From positions 24,704 to 88,703 of the forward strand of contig JAXGGA010004415.1 in the NCBI GenBank assembly GCA_038373865.1: a stretch of 64,000 nucleotides of DNA, read 5' to 3'. Both the position numbers and the translations under genes were made by a program. The notes under the pieces are model-generated. The model did no database searches, was not told where the DNA came from, and worked only from the letters and a program-made list of their open reading frames with translations. Below, in pieces: positions 43,898 to 53,930 of the stretch (positions are counted from its first letter, which is position 1; each line of letters starts with the position of its first letter). This stretch comes from Uloborus plumipes (Eukaryota; Arthropoda; Arachnida; Araneae; Uloboridae).

Positions 43898-45020
43898 CAG
43901 TAGCGAGGCCTCAAGTCATCGAACGATTCGCCGATGACCTGAAGGCAAACCTCGTTTTGTACTGGAAGAATTAAAGTTTTTAAAATTTTATTTTCAGATT
44001 ATTTTTTCGGATCATTTAATATTCCAAATAATTTTATTTTAGTGGTGCCATCTGTTGAGTAAACGATTAGGCGTGACCTTCACTCATCGCTACAGATACC
44101 GCATCGGTTTTGTGTATGCGCGCGCAACTTTTTTCGCTTGTCAGCCATTTCAGCCAATCAGATACTTTCACAGCTTCCCTTAGATGTAAAACAAGTCATC
44201 GGCGATGATCCGCGGAAATTTTATGTGCAAAGCATTTTGTTTTTACTGGCAACTCTCAGTTTTGGCGGATCATGGGGGTTGGATGGGGAGGGGTAGAGAT
44301 TTTTTTCTCCTGTTTCGTTCATTCTTTTTTTTTTTTTTCAATTCGGTGCGTCACATTTTTCAAAAAAAGGGGTTGCGGTTATCTTACGATGGCGCCAATA
44401 TGAGCCCGACGGGTCGAAAACAATATTGTTTGCAACTACAGTAGTTTTGCATGGGGGAAAATACTGTTACCTTTTGTGTTTTGGAACTTTATCGAACTTT
44501 CAAAAACGAATATATGTGTGCGTGGTTTTGTTTTTTTACTCTCTTTTTAGTTTCAATTATAAATGTTTTTCATAAAAAGTAGTGCTCGTTGCCGTTCGAG
44601 CTTTGCATTTCAGCAAGCTTGAACTTTTCAAATTGAAAAAGAAGCATCTGTGAACCAAGATTTTTACAAGGTAAGTAAAATTTTTTGAAGACTTGATGAA
44701 ATGTTCTGAAAGTATGAGGAGCTTACCCCTCCCTCCCCTTCACACACACATTCGTAAAAATCTGTAGCGATATATCATTTTTTAAACACATTGCAATATT
44801 GTTATTCTTCAGCAATGAAAAAAAGAACCAAATAATGGATATCGGAAACGACAGTTCAAAATTTTCGAAAACTGAGAAATTAAATTTCGGAAACGGCAGC
44901 CCAAAATTTTCAGAAATTTCTTATCACAAACACCCCTGAGCGAAACATATGGTCTGATATATTTCTTTAGGGACCTGAAAGTTAGCGATGACTGATGTTT
45001 GAAGTCACGCCTCGCTACTG
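43898..45020. mobile_element. Non-autonomous element with CAGTAGCGAGGC ends
   Basis: CAGTAGCGAGGCCTCAAGTC on the left matches the complement of the right end (CAGTAGCGAGGCGTGACTTC). TA-rich sequence flanks both sides, so the unit appears inserted in the same microsatellite as the DD36E copy seven bases away. The 1.12-kb interior has several CG-rich patches (for example 44060-44260) but no ORF I recognise. Confidence 0.72.
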
Positions 45021-45102
<82 letters not shown>

Positions 45103-45110
45103 TATATATT
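45021..45110. repeat. TA microsatellite
   Basis: About 40 nearly uninterrupted TA units, probably the remainder of the tract at 42631-42672 now separated by two transposons. Confidence 0.9.
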
Positions 45111-45279
45111 GTGTTTAAAAATGTTTTTCTCTCGTGAAAATAGTATGGTTTTAAGTGCTGCGAGCCTGATGGACAAGATGAATGAAATAACCTTGAAATG
45201 AAATAACGTCTCTCCCAATCTTTTTAGCAGAGAGAAGCGGCTTTTCGCACAACTTCTTTCGCCATCCCTCATTCGACTT

Positions 45280-45480
45280 ATTAGCTCAGTTGGCGACTAA
45301 TAACTGGAAGCGGCTCAGTGTGTTGGCGTCCAGAGGGGCCGGGGATTAGGCCCGGCTCTTATTCCGGCGGGTTTACATGTCAAAATCATGTGACGTGGGT
45401 ATTGGTTAATCTTCCTCCGATCTTTTGAGGCAGCACCTCCCGTGGGATTTGCCGCTGGTGGACCAGTCAACTTTCTTTTA
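45280..45480 (+). mobile_element. Degenerate tRNA-like SINE
   Basis: TAGCTCAGTTGG at 45282 and GGCTCAGTGTGTTGGCGTCC at 45312 resemble A-box regions. AGGGGCCGGGGATTAGGCCC at 45334 is a degraded B-box arm. The following GC-richer body reaches about 45480. It cannot fold as a full tRNA and shares no obvious body with 38970-39268. Confidence 0.5.
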
Positions 45481-45540
45481 ATACCAGAAACAAAATCGAA
45501 TGATGTGGTAAATAAAGGAACACTTTCTCACATTTTGGTG

Positions 45541-46030
45541 ACAGTTCAATTTTTTTTTCTTGGTCCCACAAAGTATGGTACGGTTGGATTAGAAGACGAG
45601 GTGGTTTTTTTCTCCTCTCGTTTAGTATACTGTAAAAAATGAATGTCGTTTTTACAGTATAATGCAGCTAATTTTACAGTAACAAACTGTAAAATTGCTA
45701 ATTTCACAATTTATTACCGTGCATTTTACAGTTTTTAAATTGAACCTCGTGCTGCCAGTATTATACTGTTATTTTTACAGCATAATACAGCTAAATTTTG
45801 TGGTAATAAATTGCAAAAATTCTAACGTAACAGTAAGAAACTGTAAAATTGGCTAGTTTTCCAGTTTATTACTGTGATTTTTACAGTTTTAAATTGGAAC
45901 CTCGGCCGCCAGTATTATACTGTAAAAAAAAAAAGTTCATTTTTTGCAGTGCAGTTCAAATTTTTTTTTCCTACAAATTATGGTGAACGGTTGGAAGAGA
46001 AGAGGATGTGTTTTTTTCCCCTCGGTCAGT
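45541..46030. repeat. Direct ~85-bp duplication flanking a miniature element
   Basis: 45541-45627 (CAGTTCAATTTTTTTTTCTT ... ACGGTTGGATTAGAAGACGA ... CTCGTTTAGTA) and 45952-46030 (CAGTTCAAATTTTTTTTTCC ... ACGGTTGGAAGAGAAGAGGA ... CTCGGTCAGTA) are diverged direct copies. The element 45628-45951 lies exactly between them. Confidence 0.7.
45628..45951 (+). mobile_element. CTGTAAAA-type miniature element, copy 3
   Basis: Left end TACTGTAAAAAATGAATG and right end TTCATTTTTTGCAGTG are inverted. The internal two-unit structure (ACAGTATAATGCAGCTAATT, GCTGCCAGTATTATACTG) matches copies 1 and 2. TA precedes the left end. No ORF. Confidence 0.8.
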
Positions 46031-46042
46031 ATTTTTGTTTAA

Positions 46043-46505
46043 TATAATACATTAGGTTATTTCTCGGCTTTGCCCAGGTGCTTATTTATACAATGTGCCT
46101 TTTAGATAATTATTTAGGTGAATTCTATCCATATGGAAGTTGAAAAATAGCGTCATTCTCACTCGCAATTTACTAACTAAATAAAATTCTTATAAAAACA
46201 GGGGCAAATTCAAATAGTCTACTTTTCTTACAATTGAAAAATCAATTTTGTTTTCTTACTCATTTCTGCCCAACCTCGAGGTAGAAAGGCTGAATCAGAA
46301 ATAAATTTATTTCTCGTCTTAAAGGTTTATCTTCATCTCAGTAGTAAACTTCATTGAAGTAAAATTTTGAATTCAGAGCTCAATGGATCTTTCTATAATG
46401 CTCCCCCTCCCCTCATGTGAGTTTTGACCATAAATTACTTATGTGCCAAGTTTTATAAAAATCCGACTAATACGGGATTTGTATAAAGAACAAACACACA
46501 TATAC
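46043..46505 (+). mobile_element. Interspersed repeat R, copy 3
   Basis: Starts ATTAGGTTATTTCTCGGCTT TGCCCAGGTGCTTATTTATA and ends TGTGCCAAGTTTTATAAAAA and GTATAAAGAACAAACACACA. The 3' portion aligns with copy 2 (shared TGTGCCAAGTTT and GTATAAAGAA blocks). No coding sequence. Confidence 0.55.
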
Positions 46506-47761
46506 AATACATTAATTTTTATGTATATTAGCTTCAGTTCGCTCAGAACGAGTCCTGATTCAGAGAAAACCTGGATTTAACGATACGATATTAATTCTAT
46601 AGGAGTATAACTCACTTTTCGTAAGTAAACTCAGAAATAGCGAGAAATACTTATGTGATTCTTAATAATTCTATTAGCTTCCCCCAGCTTTTTCAGTTAT
46701 GCCTTTCTTGGGAAAATTCCTTTAACTTTCAAAAATTAACAGAAATATAATGATGCATCATAAATTACAGGAACAAGTGATGAAAGGCTTCTTTTTTATT
46801 TAAAAAAACTTAAATTTTTCCGTCAGTCAATTCTACCAGAGGTGCAAACGATGATCTTGTTTCTTATATGAGTATTCTGCAAAAACCAGTGACTTTAGAA
46901 ATAGAAAATTAGACAGTTTGAAACAAATTTAACAACTTGTTCGGTACGGCATAAGCATAAAAATTTGTACATGTATTTTTTGTCGATGTTTTTTTTCACA
47001 AACACGTTTATTACAAGCACTCAGTTGTAACGAGAAAGTGTCGTGGTCCCTTCGCCTTCATAATAGGCGAACTCATAAGGAACTAGCAACAATTTTTAAA
47101 AGAAGAAAGAAAAAAGAAAGAAAAACGTAATATGTCTTTTAAAATTGGCTTAATGAAAAAAATGTTTTTAGAAGAGCTTCTCCGCCATAGGTGATTGATA
47201 TATCTCAAGAACTATTGAGCGGAATGAATTATAAAATGGTAAGTAGCATGTTCAATTCAGTTTCAGACCCATACGGAATAGATGGAAATACTTTTCAGCT
47301 TTCCACACAACTACTTTCAAATTCAATTTTTTTCTCTCCCCAACCACTGGCCTATTAGTAATACAACTAAAACTGAGCCCTGCGACACACTCGCATTTGA
47401 CAGAAAGAATGTAAAAAACCTTTTTTGTAAGTAATTTTTCGAATTTTAGCAAAACTGAGAACTTATTGTTTATGTTTCGCTCATAGCAATGCAAAATCTT
47501 TAAAATTACTACTTACTTTTAATTGGGGATGTTATTAATTGAAGTAACGTGTAAAAAAACAGGAAAAAACGGGGGTTTCTTTGAATGAATCAATTTTTGA
47601 CTGTTGATCTTTTTCGTTATTATCTGGCACAAAAAGCTGTTAAATGAGGGGTAAATCAGGAAATTTAATAAAAGAATAAGAAAAATCTTGTGCAGTGACA
47701 GAAAAACAGGTTAGATAAATAATATATAAGATTTCAAAAAAGATGTCTATTAAATTGAAAC
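46506..47761. other. Non-coding stretch, nothing recognised
   Basis: AT-rich. The short frames at 47252-47494 and 47640-47867 have no supporting features. Confidence 0.5.
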
Positions 47762-47763
47762 TA

Positions 47764-49309
47764 CACTGCTCAAAACAATTAGGGGAGCAAGCAAAAAAGT
47801 GAAGAAAACCGTGCGAGACAGCCACGGATTGGCATACAATAGATAGTACACGAGTATTAGAGCGCAATACAGAAAAGAGACCTAAAAAATTTGGAATTAA
47901 ACTTTAATTCTTTAAAAATATGGAAAAAACATGAAAAAATGATTTAGGGCAACAATTTGGTAACATAAGTAAACGATAAAAAAGGTAATGTTTAGACATA
48001 ATGCATTAGTTTTAATAGGGCGTGTGGTCTCGAACAGCTAAGAATGCTGCGACACCTCTTTGGCATGGATGCCATGAGGTTATTGATCAGACTTTGGGGA
48101 ATATTCTTCGACTCGGCAAGAAGTGCAATCCCCAAGCTTTGAACAGTGACAGGCAGCCTTGATCGCCCATCAATGCATCGTCCGAGCAGGTCCCAAACAT
48201 GCTTGATTGTATTCAGGTCATGAGAACACGCTGCTCATTCCATACGCTGCATTGTTTCAGCTTTAAGCATGTTGTTTTCACCAGACGAGCTCTAAGCGGT
48301 CGAGAATTATCATCTTGGAAAACAAAGGAATCTCCAATGGCTCCAGTGTAAGGGATGACATGAGGTCGCAGTATCTCGTCTGCATACATTTGGCCCGTCT
48401 AGTAGCATGCCGAATGATATGCAGGCTCGTATGTCCGCCTATGATGATTCCACCTCATACCATCCAACCAGCTCGTCTGTATTGTGACCTTTCACGAGCA
48501 AATGCTGGGTTATTTTGAGTGCCCCGGTCCCACTATACCAGAACACGTCGGGTATCACACTCTAGACTGAATTGGGACTGGTCTGTAAACAGCACTTGGC
48601 TCCAATCATGTTGCTCCCAATCTCGATGTTCAGTAGCCCATCTTCTTCGGGCCGCACGGTGGCGTAGGGTCAACGGAATGCATACCATTGGCCTACGTGC
48701 ATAGAGCCCTCCCTCATGAAGCCGATTACGTACTGTTTGGCTTGACACCCTTCGTCCTGTTGCCAATAGCAAATGTCTTTGCAGCTGCGTAGCATTCTCT
48801 GTTCTGTTTCGACGGGCTGTTAATCGTATATACCGGTCATCAGTTGATAGCGCATGGATGACCTTGCCCTGGTCGAAGTCTAACATTTCCTGTTTCTTGG
48901 AATCGATTCAACAGCCTTGCACCAACACTTTTGGTGACTCCAGCAGCGTCAGCGACACTACGTTGTGTTTGCCCGGATTCCAGTCTGCCTATAACACGCC
49001 ATGCCATGGAATCCGGTAAATCACGTTGTTGAGACATTCTCAAGTACCCTTGTCTTAATGAAAAAAAAAAAAAAAAACTGCGCTATCGAATTTCACAGTT
49101 AACACACGTTTCTGCAACATCCCGATTTTTGCCCAAATCTTCATTTTCTGGCTTTTGACGTCACGAACTTTGATCTGCATATAAAGTTTTCTTCTTCTGT
49201 TTCCTGGTAGGTTTTAAATTATGGATCATTCATTTTATGACACTTACTGGTATACATCTTTGCGTAATTTTGATAAAACCTTGTGCTCCCCGAATTGTTT
49301 TGAGCAGTG
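47764..49309 (-). mobile_element. Dead Tc1-type transposon
   Basis: Left end CACTGCTCAAAACAATTAGG and right complement CACTGCTCAAAACAATTCGG continue as GGAGCA on both sides, one mismatch in 26. TA flanks at 47762-47763 and 49310-49311. Length 1546 bp is complete. The transposase on the minus strand is broken. Confidence 0.93.
48014..49037 (-). pseudogene. Tc1-type transposase remnant
   Basis: Minus strand from ATG 49037. MSQQRDLPDSMAWRVIGRLE and SGQTQRSVADAAGVTKSVGA form the first helix-turn-helix. Then comes a GQGHP linker and a frameshift near 48845. In the next frame, RYIRLTARRNRTENATQLQR carries the second DNA-binding part, and WSQVLFTDQSQFSLECD carries the first catalytic aspartate (usually FTDESRF). 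A stop at 48533 and further frameshifts follow. The WGGIIIGGHTSLHII block (near 48440) and later pieces such as EPIGDSF-like and WAIKAACHC-like stretches are scattered over three frames, and the second and third catalytic blocks are eroded. It is dead, older than the DD36E copies and only distantly related to them. Confidence 0.88.
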
Positions 49310-49311
49310 TA

Positions 49312-49732
49312 GTTGCTGCTGCATCGAAGTATTCCTTAAGTTTTAATAGTTCTCAGTTTACTCATTTCGTGAAATTCTCGAAGGGAATTATTTAAAACGT
49401 TCTTTTAGATTGGTTTGTTTTTTCTTTTTGTTCCGAGGTACACTTAATTTAATAGCGAAGTTCTTAATTGTTCTTGGTGTACTAACTGTCGTTTTTTCTG
49501 ATTTAAACTAAATTGTCTAAAGCAATTATAGTCTTCTTTTAAACGATTAAGTGGTTTCCGCCATGTTCATCTTCGTTTAAAATTTATTCAGACAATTTTG
49601 TTTTTTTATTTTTTACTGATTTACTACTTTTATTGGTGGTTGAATTTCTTCCATTCTTTGCTTGGGGCTTTAAGAATTCTCGATATTTAGTTCGTTTGAA
49701 GATTTTTTCCGAGGTTTCGGTTTTAATCGGCT
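49312..49732. other. Non-coding spacer
   Basis: AT-rich spacer between the Tc1-type and hAT elements. Nothing recognised. Confidence 0.5.
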
Positions 49733-51404
49733 TACGTATACAGGGGCGTGCTTAGAGTTTTAGCGGCCCTGTGCGAAATTTGTTTTAATATTCGAAAACA
49801 AATCATTTTTTTATTTATTTATTTCCTCTTTCCTAAAACACAATACAAATAAATTATTACACACCGCAACATGCACCAATCCAGTGGTCGGAAGTAGCGC
49901 GCTACAAGTAGCGAAACTACTGTAGTAGCTACATTTTTTAGTAGTTTGTAGTGTAACGCACTACTTTAAAAAAAAGTAGAGTAGTGAGTAGCGCGATACA
50001 AAAAAATAGTATGTTATAGCGATATCTGCAAACTACTTTTAAATTTAAAAAAAATAATAAATTTAAAAAAAAAGAGAACGAGGGAAAAAACAAGGTTTAA
50101 TTGACTCTGACTGGTGTAAATCTTGCACGAGTACAGCAGCGAGGCAATGAGAAATAAGAATAAAAAAAGTATGAACTGATCTTAGATACATCGTTTTGAC
50201 GAAATACATGCCATCTGTTTGATGTCATTGGTTTATTTGGCATCATAATTTTTATATTCCTTCAAATAATTTTCATGTTCCTAAATATTCCCTGGCAAGA
50301 AGTTTTTAAAAAATGAAGGTTGAATTTTTTCAATCTTTCAGCTTTTGAATCCTTTCTTGTAGCGAATATTTGTAAAAATTGTTAAAATTTTTTTTTAAAG
50401 GAACAACAAGTAAAAGTAACAAATAAATTCAAAGACAATTCTTGGCTATGAGTTAATTTACCAATGTAAACCACTTTTCGAGTTTTTTCGGTCAATCCCC
50501 AAACGGTGTACGCTTTTTATTTATTTATTTATTTTTTAAAGTAGCGCTTGCTATATAATGTGAAAAATTGCTATATTACGTGAATTAAAAGTAAAAAAAG
50601 AAAGGAAAAACACAGACACAACAAAATTTACCAAAAAACAAACATTTGTTTGGAAAAAAAGAAAAATCTAGAGATAAATAAATAAAATTAAGAGAAAAAA
50701 CCGATTCAGTGAAGAATAATTTTTCTAACTTTTTGAGCAGCAAATTGATCAATTAAATTTGTAAAATCTAAAAAAATACAAAAATCAATCTGCGCATCGC
50801 ACTTGTACTGGGAAAAATAGTGATTTTTCAGTCATTTTAATGCAATTTCACGTCAAATAACTCATGGAAAAAAAAAGTTTTTGACCAACCATTTCCAAGT
50901 TTAGCAAAATTTGGTGTGAAGGACACATATGACAAGATGAGAAATCCTGCCAATTTTTTGATTTTTACCTCAAAAATTGTACGAAATACAATTCTGTTAT
51001 AAAACTTAAAAATTACGAAAAAAAAAAAAGAGAAGAGTTTTTATAACTCTGACTGTAACTTCTTTTCTAATTATAGCGGAATAAAAACTCAAAAACCACT
51101 GTAAATGAAAAAAAATAGAGCTTGCCATTGACATGTTTATAACTTTCTTACGACAGGTTTAAGCTTCTAATTGCCCCAAAATGGTTTTAAAATCACTATT
51201 TTTAAAAGGAAAAAATGTAATGCGCAGCAAAAAACGCAACCACTCTCTGCCGCCAGACACTCCAGATGCTGCTTAGAAGAGCACAGGGAAAGATATATTA
51301 AAGAGCCAGACGTTTTAAAATTCTCACTCGAAAACGTTGCTAGATGTTAGACTATTAGCAAAGCATTTTGGAAACTGTTTTCAAACAAATTTAAGTGGTT
51401 GCAG

Positions 51405-51689
51405 TTAAATTTTCTCTGGAATGAAATTTATAAAAACTATTAACTCTGTGTATAAATCGGTTCCATTCACATCATCAAACTCCAACGCCAAGTTATTGCA
51501 ATCAGTTATTAAATTATGCTCTTCCAAAGTTTTTAATGCTGGAATATTACAAAGAAATCCAAATATCTTGTTGAAGACTTCTTTTTTTTTTGAAAACACT
51601 TCCATTTGGACATAATAGATTGACTCGTAAAAAATGTTTGCTAACACTCTTTCTACGATGAGTGTTAACAGGAGGAGAAGAAATTTCAT
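51405..51689 (-). pseudogene. hAT transposase C-terminal remnant
   Basis: A 94-codon minus-strand frame. Residues about 33-90 read KKKEVFNKIFGFLCNIPALK, then DCNNLALEFD, then DVNGTDLYTELIVF. This matches the region just before the dimerisation domain in ZMYM/hAT-like transposases (pattern FgFL.nip.l....L...C..L......DidG.dL..EL). The preceding domain, with the catalytic aspartates, is not readable. It lies inside the 49741-53214 hAT element. Family placement is from motif memory. Confidence 0.6.
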
Positions 51690-51829
51690 TAGTATTCATT
51701 CCCAAAGCGAGAGATAAATCTTTCACTGCAATTTTAGAACGGATACAAAGGAATGGCGATCACTTCATTGAGGGGCCCTACGTCGGCTCTTTTACGATAT
51801 TTAATCTTAAAATATGACATTTTACGCAA

Positions 51830-52450
51830 TTTTCTTTTATGTTTTCGTTGGGGTGAGGGCTAATCTCTCCGGAAATGTTTTGGAATTGAATACAAAAAAA
51901 GGGGGGGGGGAGGATTGGCACAATTTCAGTCCGTCTTTGATGACATTTGGGACAGAAATGTTGTTCGGAACTCCTCCCTGAAACATTTTTTGAAATTATA
52001 ATTCCAAAAAAAAAAAGCAATTTTTAGACGATCTCTGATGATGCCAGGAAAAAAAGTTGGGGAACACAAACCCAAAAATTCTTCTCCCACAATTTTTCGG
52101 CATAGCTCAAAAAAAAATAATAAAAATAAAATAAATAAATAAATAAAATAAATAAATAAATAAATAAATAAAAGGAAAAAAACCCGTAATTTAGATGATT
52201 TCGATGATATTAGGGGATAACGGAGGATTCAAGTCAATAGATCTCTGGTGATGTCAAGAGGACAGAAGTAGGGGGCACAACCCGGCGAATTCTCTTTCCA
52301 CAATTTTTCGGTATCGAAGGTTAGAAGCAAAAAAAAAAAAAAAAAACCGTAATTTTAGATGACTTTGATGATATTAAGAGAAGGGAGGATTCAGGTTAAA
52401 CTCCGTAAGTGTTTCAGAATTAAAGACTGAAATTTTTGTATTCAACAGAT
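51830..52450. repeat. Degenerate direct repeats with A-runs
   Basis: Phrases such as GTAATTTTAGATGACTTTGATGATATTA and CACAATTTTTCGG recur at roughly 130-160 bp spacing (near 52030, 52190 and 52350). AAATAAAT and A-runs separate them. No coding. Confidence 0.55.
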
Positions 52451-53599
52451 GTAAACCTGTAAACCACAGTATGCAGTTAAGGGTAAGTAATAAAAATTAA
52501 AAAAAAAATCGCCCCTCCCTTGAGAAATTTTTGGATCCGCCCTTGAGAATTTCAAAGTCAGTGTTTCTGAACTTTTCTAAAAAAAAAAGCGTTTTTTCTG
52601 TAGCTGAACAGCAGTATGTAAATTCATAGTAGAATTTTGCTTTGCTTTCCTAACAAAATTCAACAAATCGTACCATATACATAAAGAGGTGAGAAATTTG
52701 AAACTTTCAATATCCTTTGAAAGAGCGTTCGCTTTATTTTTACATTTTGACTCAGTTAGTTTCAGATATTTCAGTTAATTTATCTTAAATTTCCGCCAAT
52801 ATGAAATCTAATATCTTTGAGACTTTCGATTCGGCATTCCCATCTTGTGGCTATAGGCTATACATTAAAATTTTTAACATACAGCTTTAGAATGTCCCAT
52901 CGCTGAGTAAGGGCAGAAAATAAGATTTATTTGCTGAATTTTTCCAAAAAAAAAAAAAAAAACAAGTTTGCCTTTGCATAAGAAACGAATTGAAGAATTG
53001 GCCATATCACCTAGAGCGGTTTGTATTTTATATATTTTGAAAGTTTGAATAAAAAGTGTTTTTTTTTTTTTTTTTTTTTTTTTCAAAGTTTTTTCGTCAC
53101 GCGCACACAAAAAATATTTTGTTCTCTTGTAATATTTTAGCGGCCCCAAAATTTCAAAATATTTTAGCGGCCCTGTGCGTTGGCACAGTTTGCCACCCCC
53201 TAAGCACGGCCCTGTACGTATACCACTTACAATGGTTCATTTGTATAGTCGTCTTTTTGTCATTAATTCATTTGGTAAAGATCAATTTCCTCAAATTTCA
53301 AAGTGTAATTTTAAAAGTTGTAGATAGCTGAAAATTATTGAGTTTTTGTCGGTAAGGATGACTGATCACTATATCTTAAAATTATTTTTCTCATACTACC
53401 AGAGCAACATTTTTTTCTTATGAAACGAATAGCAAGACCATGTATTTATCTACGTCATATTACCTTATGTTAGTGCAATTAATAAATCATGGCTCACTGG
53501 ATGAACTAGATTTTATATGATGAAGCAAATGACAGCCAATGTGTCAGCGATTATCAACAAGGGCGTGGTAAGTAAACTATGCAGAACCCGAGATTTTCA

Positions 53600-53930
53600 C
53601 TGCACGTATATGAACCCACAAACTGCACCAATGGTTTAATTTGGACGTATATGAGCCATTAGACCAAACCGATGGTTTCCGTCAGACGTATATGAGCCAT
53701 TAGGAGACACCGATAGTTTTCGCATGATTTTTTGAGTCATGGGAGCCAATCAGTGATTTCCTCTGGAGGTATATGAGCCATTAGGCCGGAGATTGATGGT
53801 TTTCGCTGAACGTATATGAGCCATTAAGACACACCGATGATTTTCGTAGGATGTATGCAAACCATTAGGCCAGATCAATGGTTTTTTCTGACGCATGTGG
53901 GACCATAGGCTATTCCGAACCTTTGCTAGT
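53600..53930. repeat. 41-43-bp minisatellite
   Basis: About eight units of the form ACGTATATGAGCCATTAGGC plus ...GATGGTTTTCG..., starting near 53604, 53645, 53686, 53724, 53765, 53808, 53849 and 53891. Units diverge by 10-25 percent. The 108-codon minus-strand frame across them is produced by the repeat. Confidence 0.85.

Larger units (their letters stand above)
49741..53214 (-). mobile_element. Dead 3.5-kb hAT transposon
   Basis: Left end CAGGGGCGTGCTTAGA and right end CTAAGCACGGCCCTG are inverted with few mismatches. A perfect 8-bp duplication TACGTATA flanks the unit (49733-49740 and 53215-53222). Repeated GCGGCCCTGTGCG blocks lie just inside both ends. A transposase C-terminal remnant is at 51405-51689. 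Much of the interior (51830-52450) is low-complexity degenerate repeat. Confidence 0.9.

Noticed and set aside
45282..45360. Second tRNA gene
   Set aside because: The B box is degraded (GATTAGGCCC) and two A-box-like segments overlap. It is better explained as a decayed SINE head.
53600..53930. Possible CRISPR-like array
   Set aside because: Unit and spacing diverge together with no conserved repeat separated by unique spacers, no cas genes, and a eukaryotic context. It is a minisatellite.
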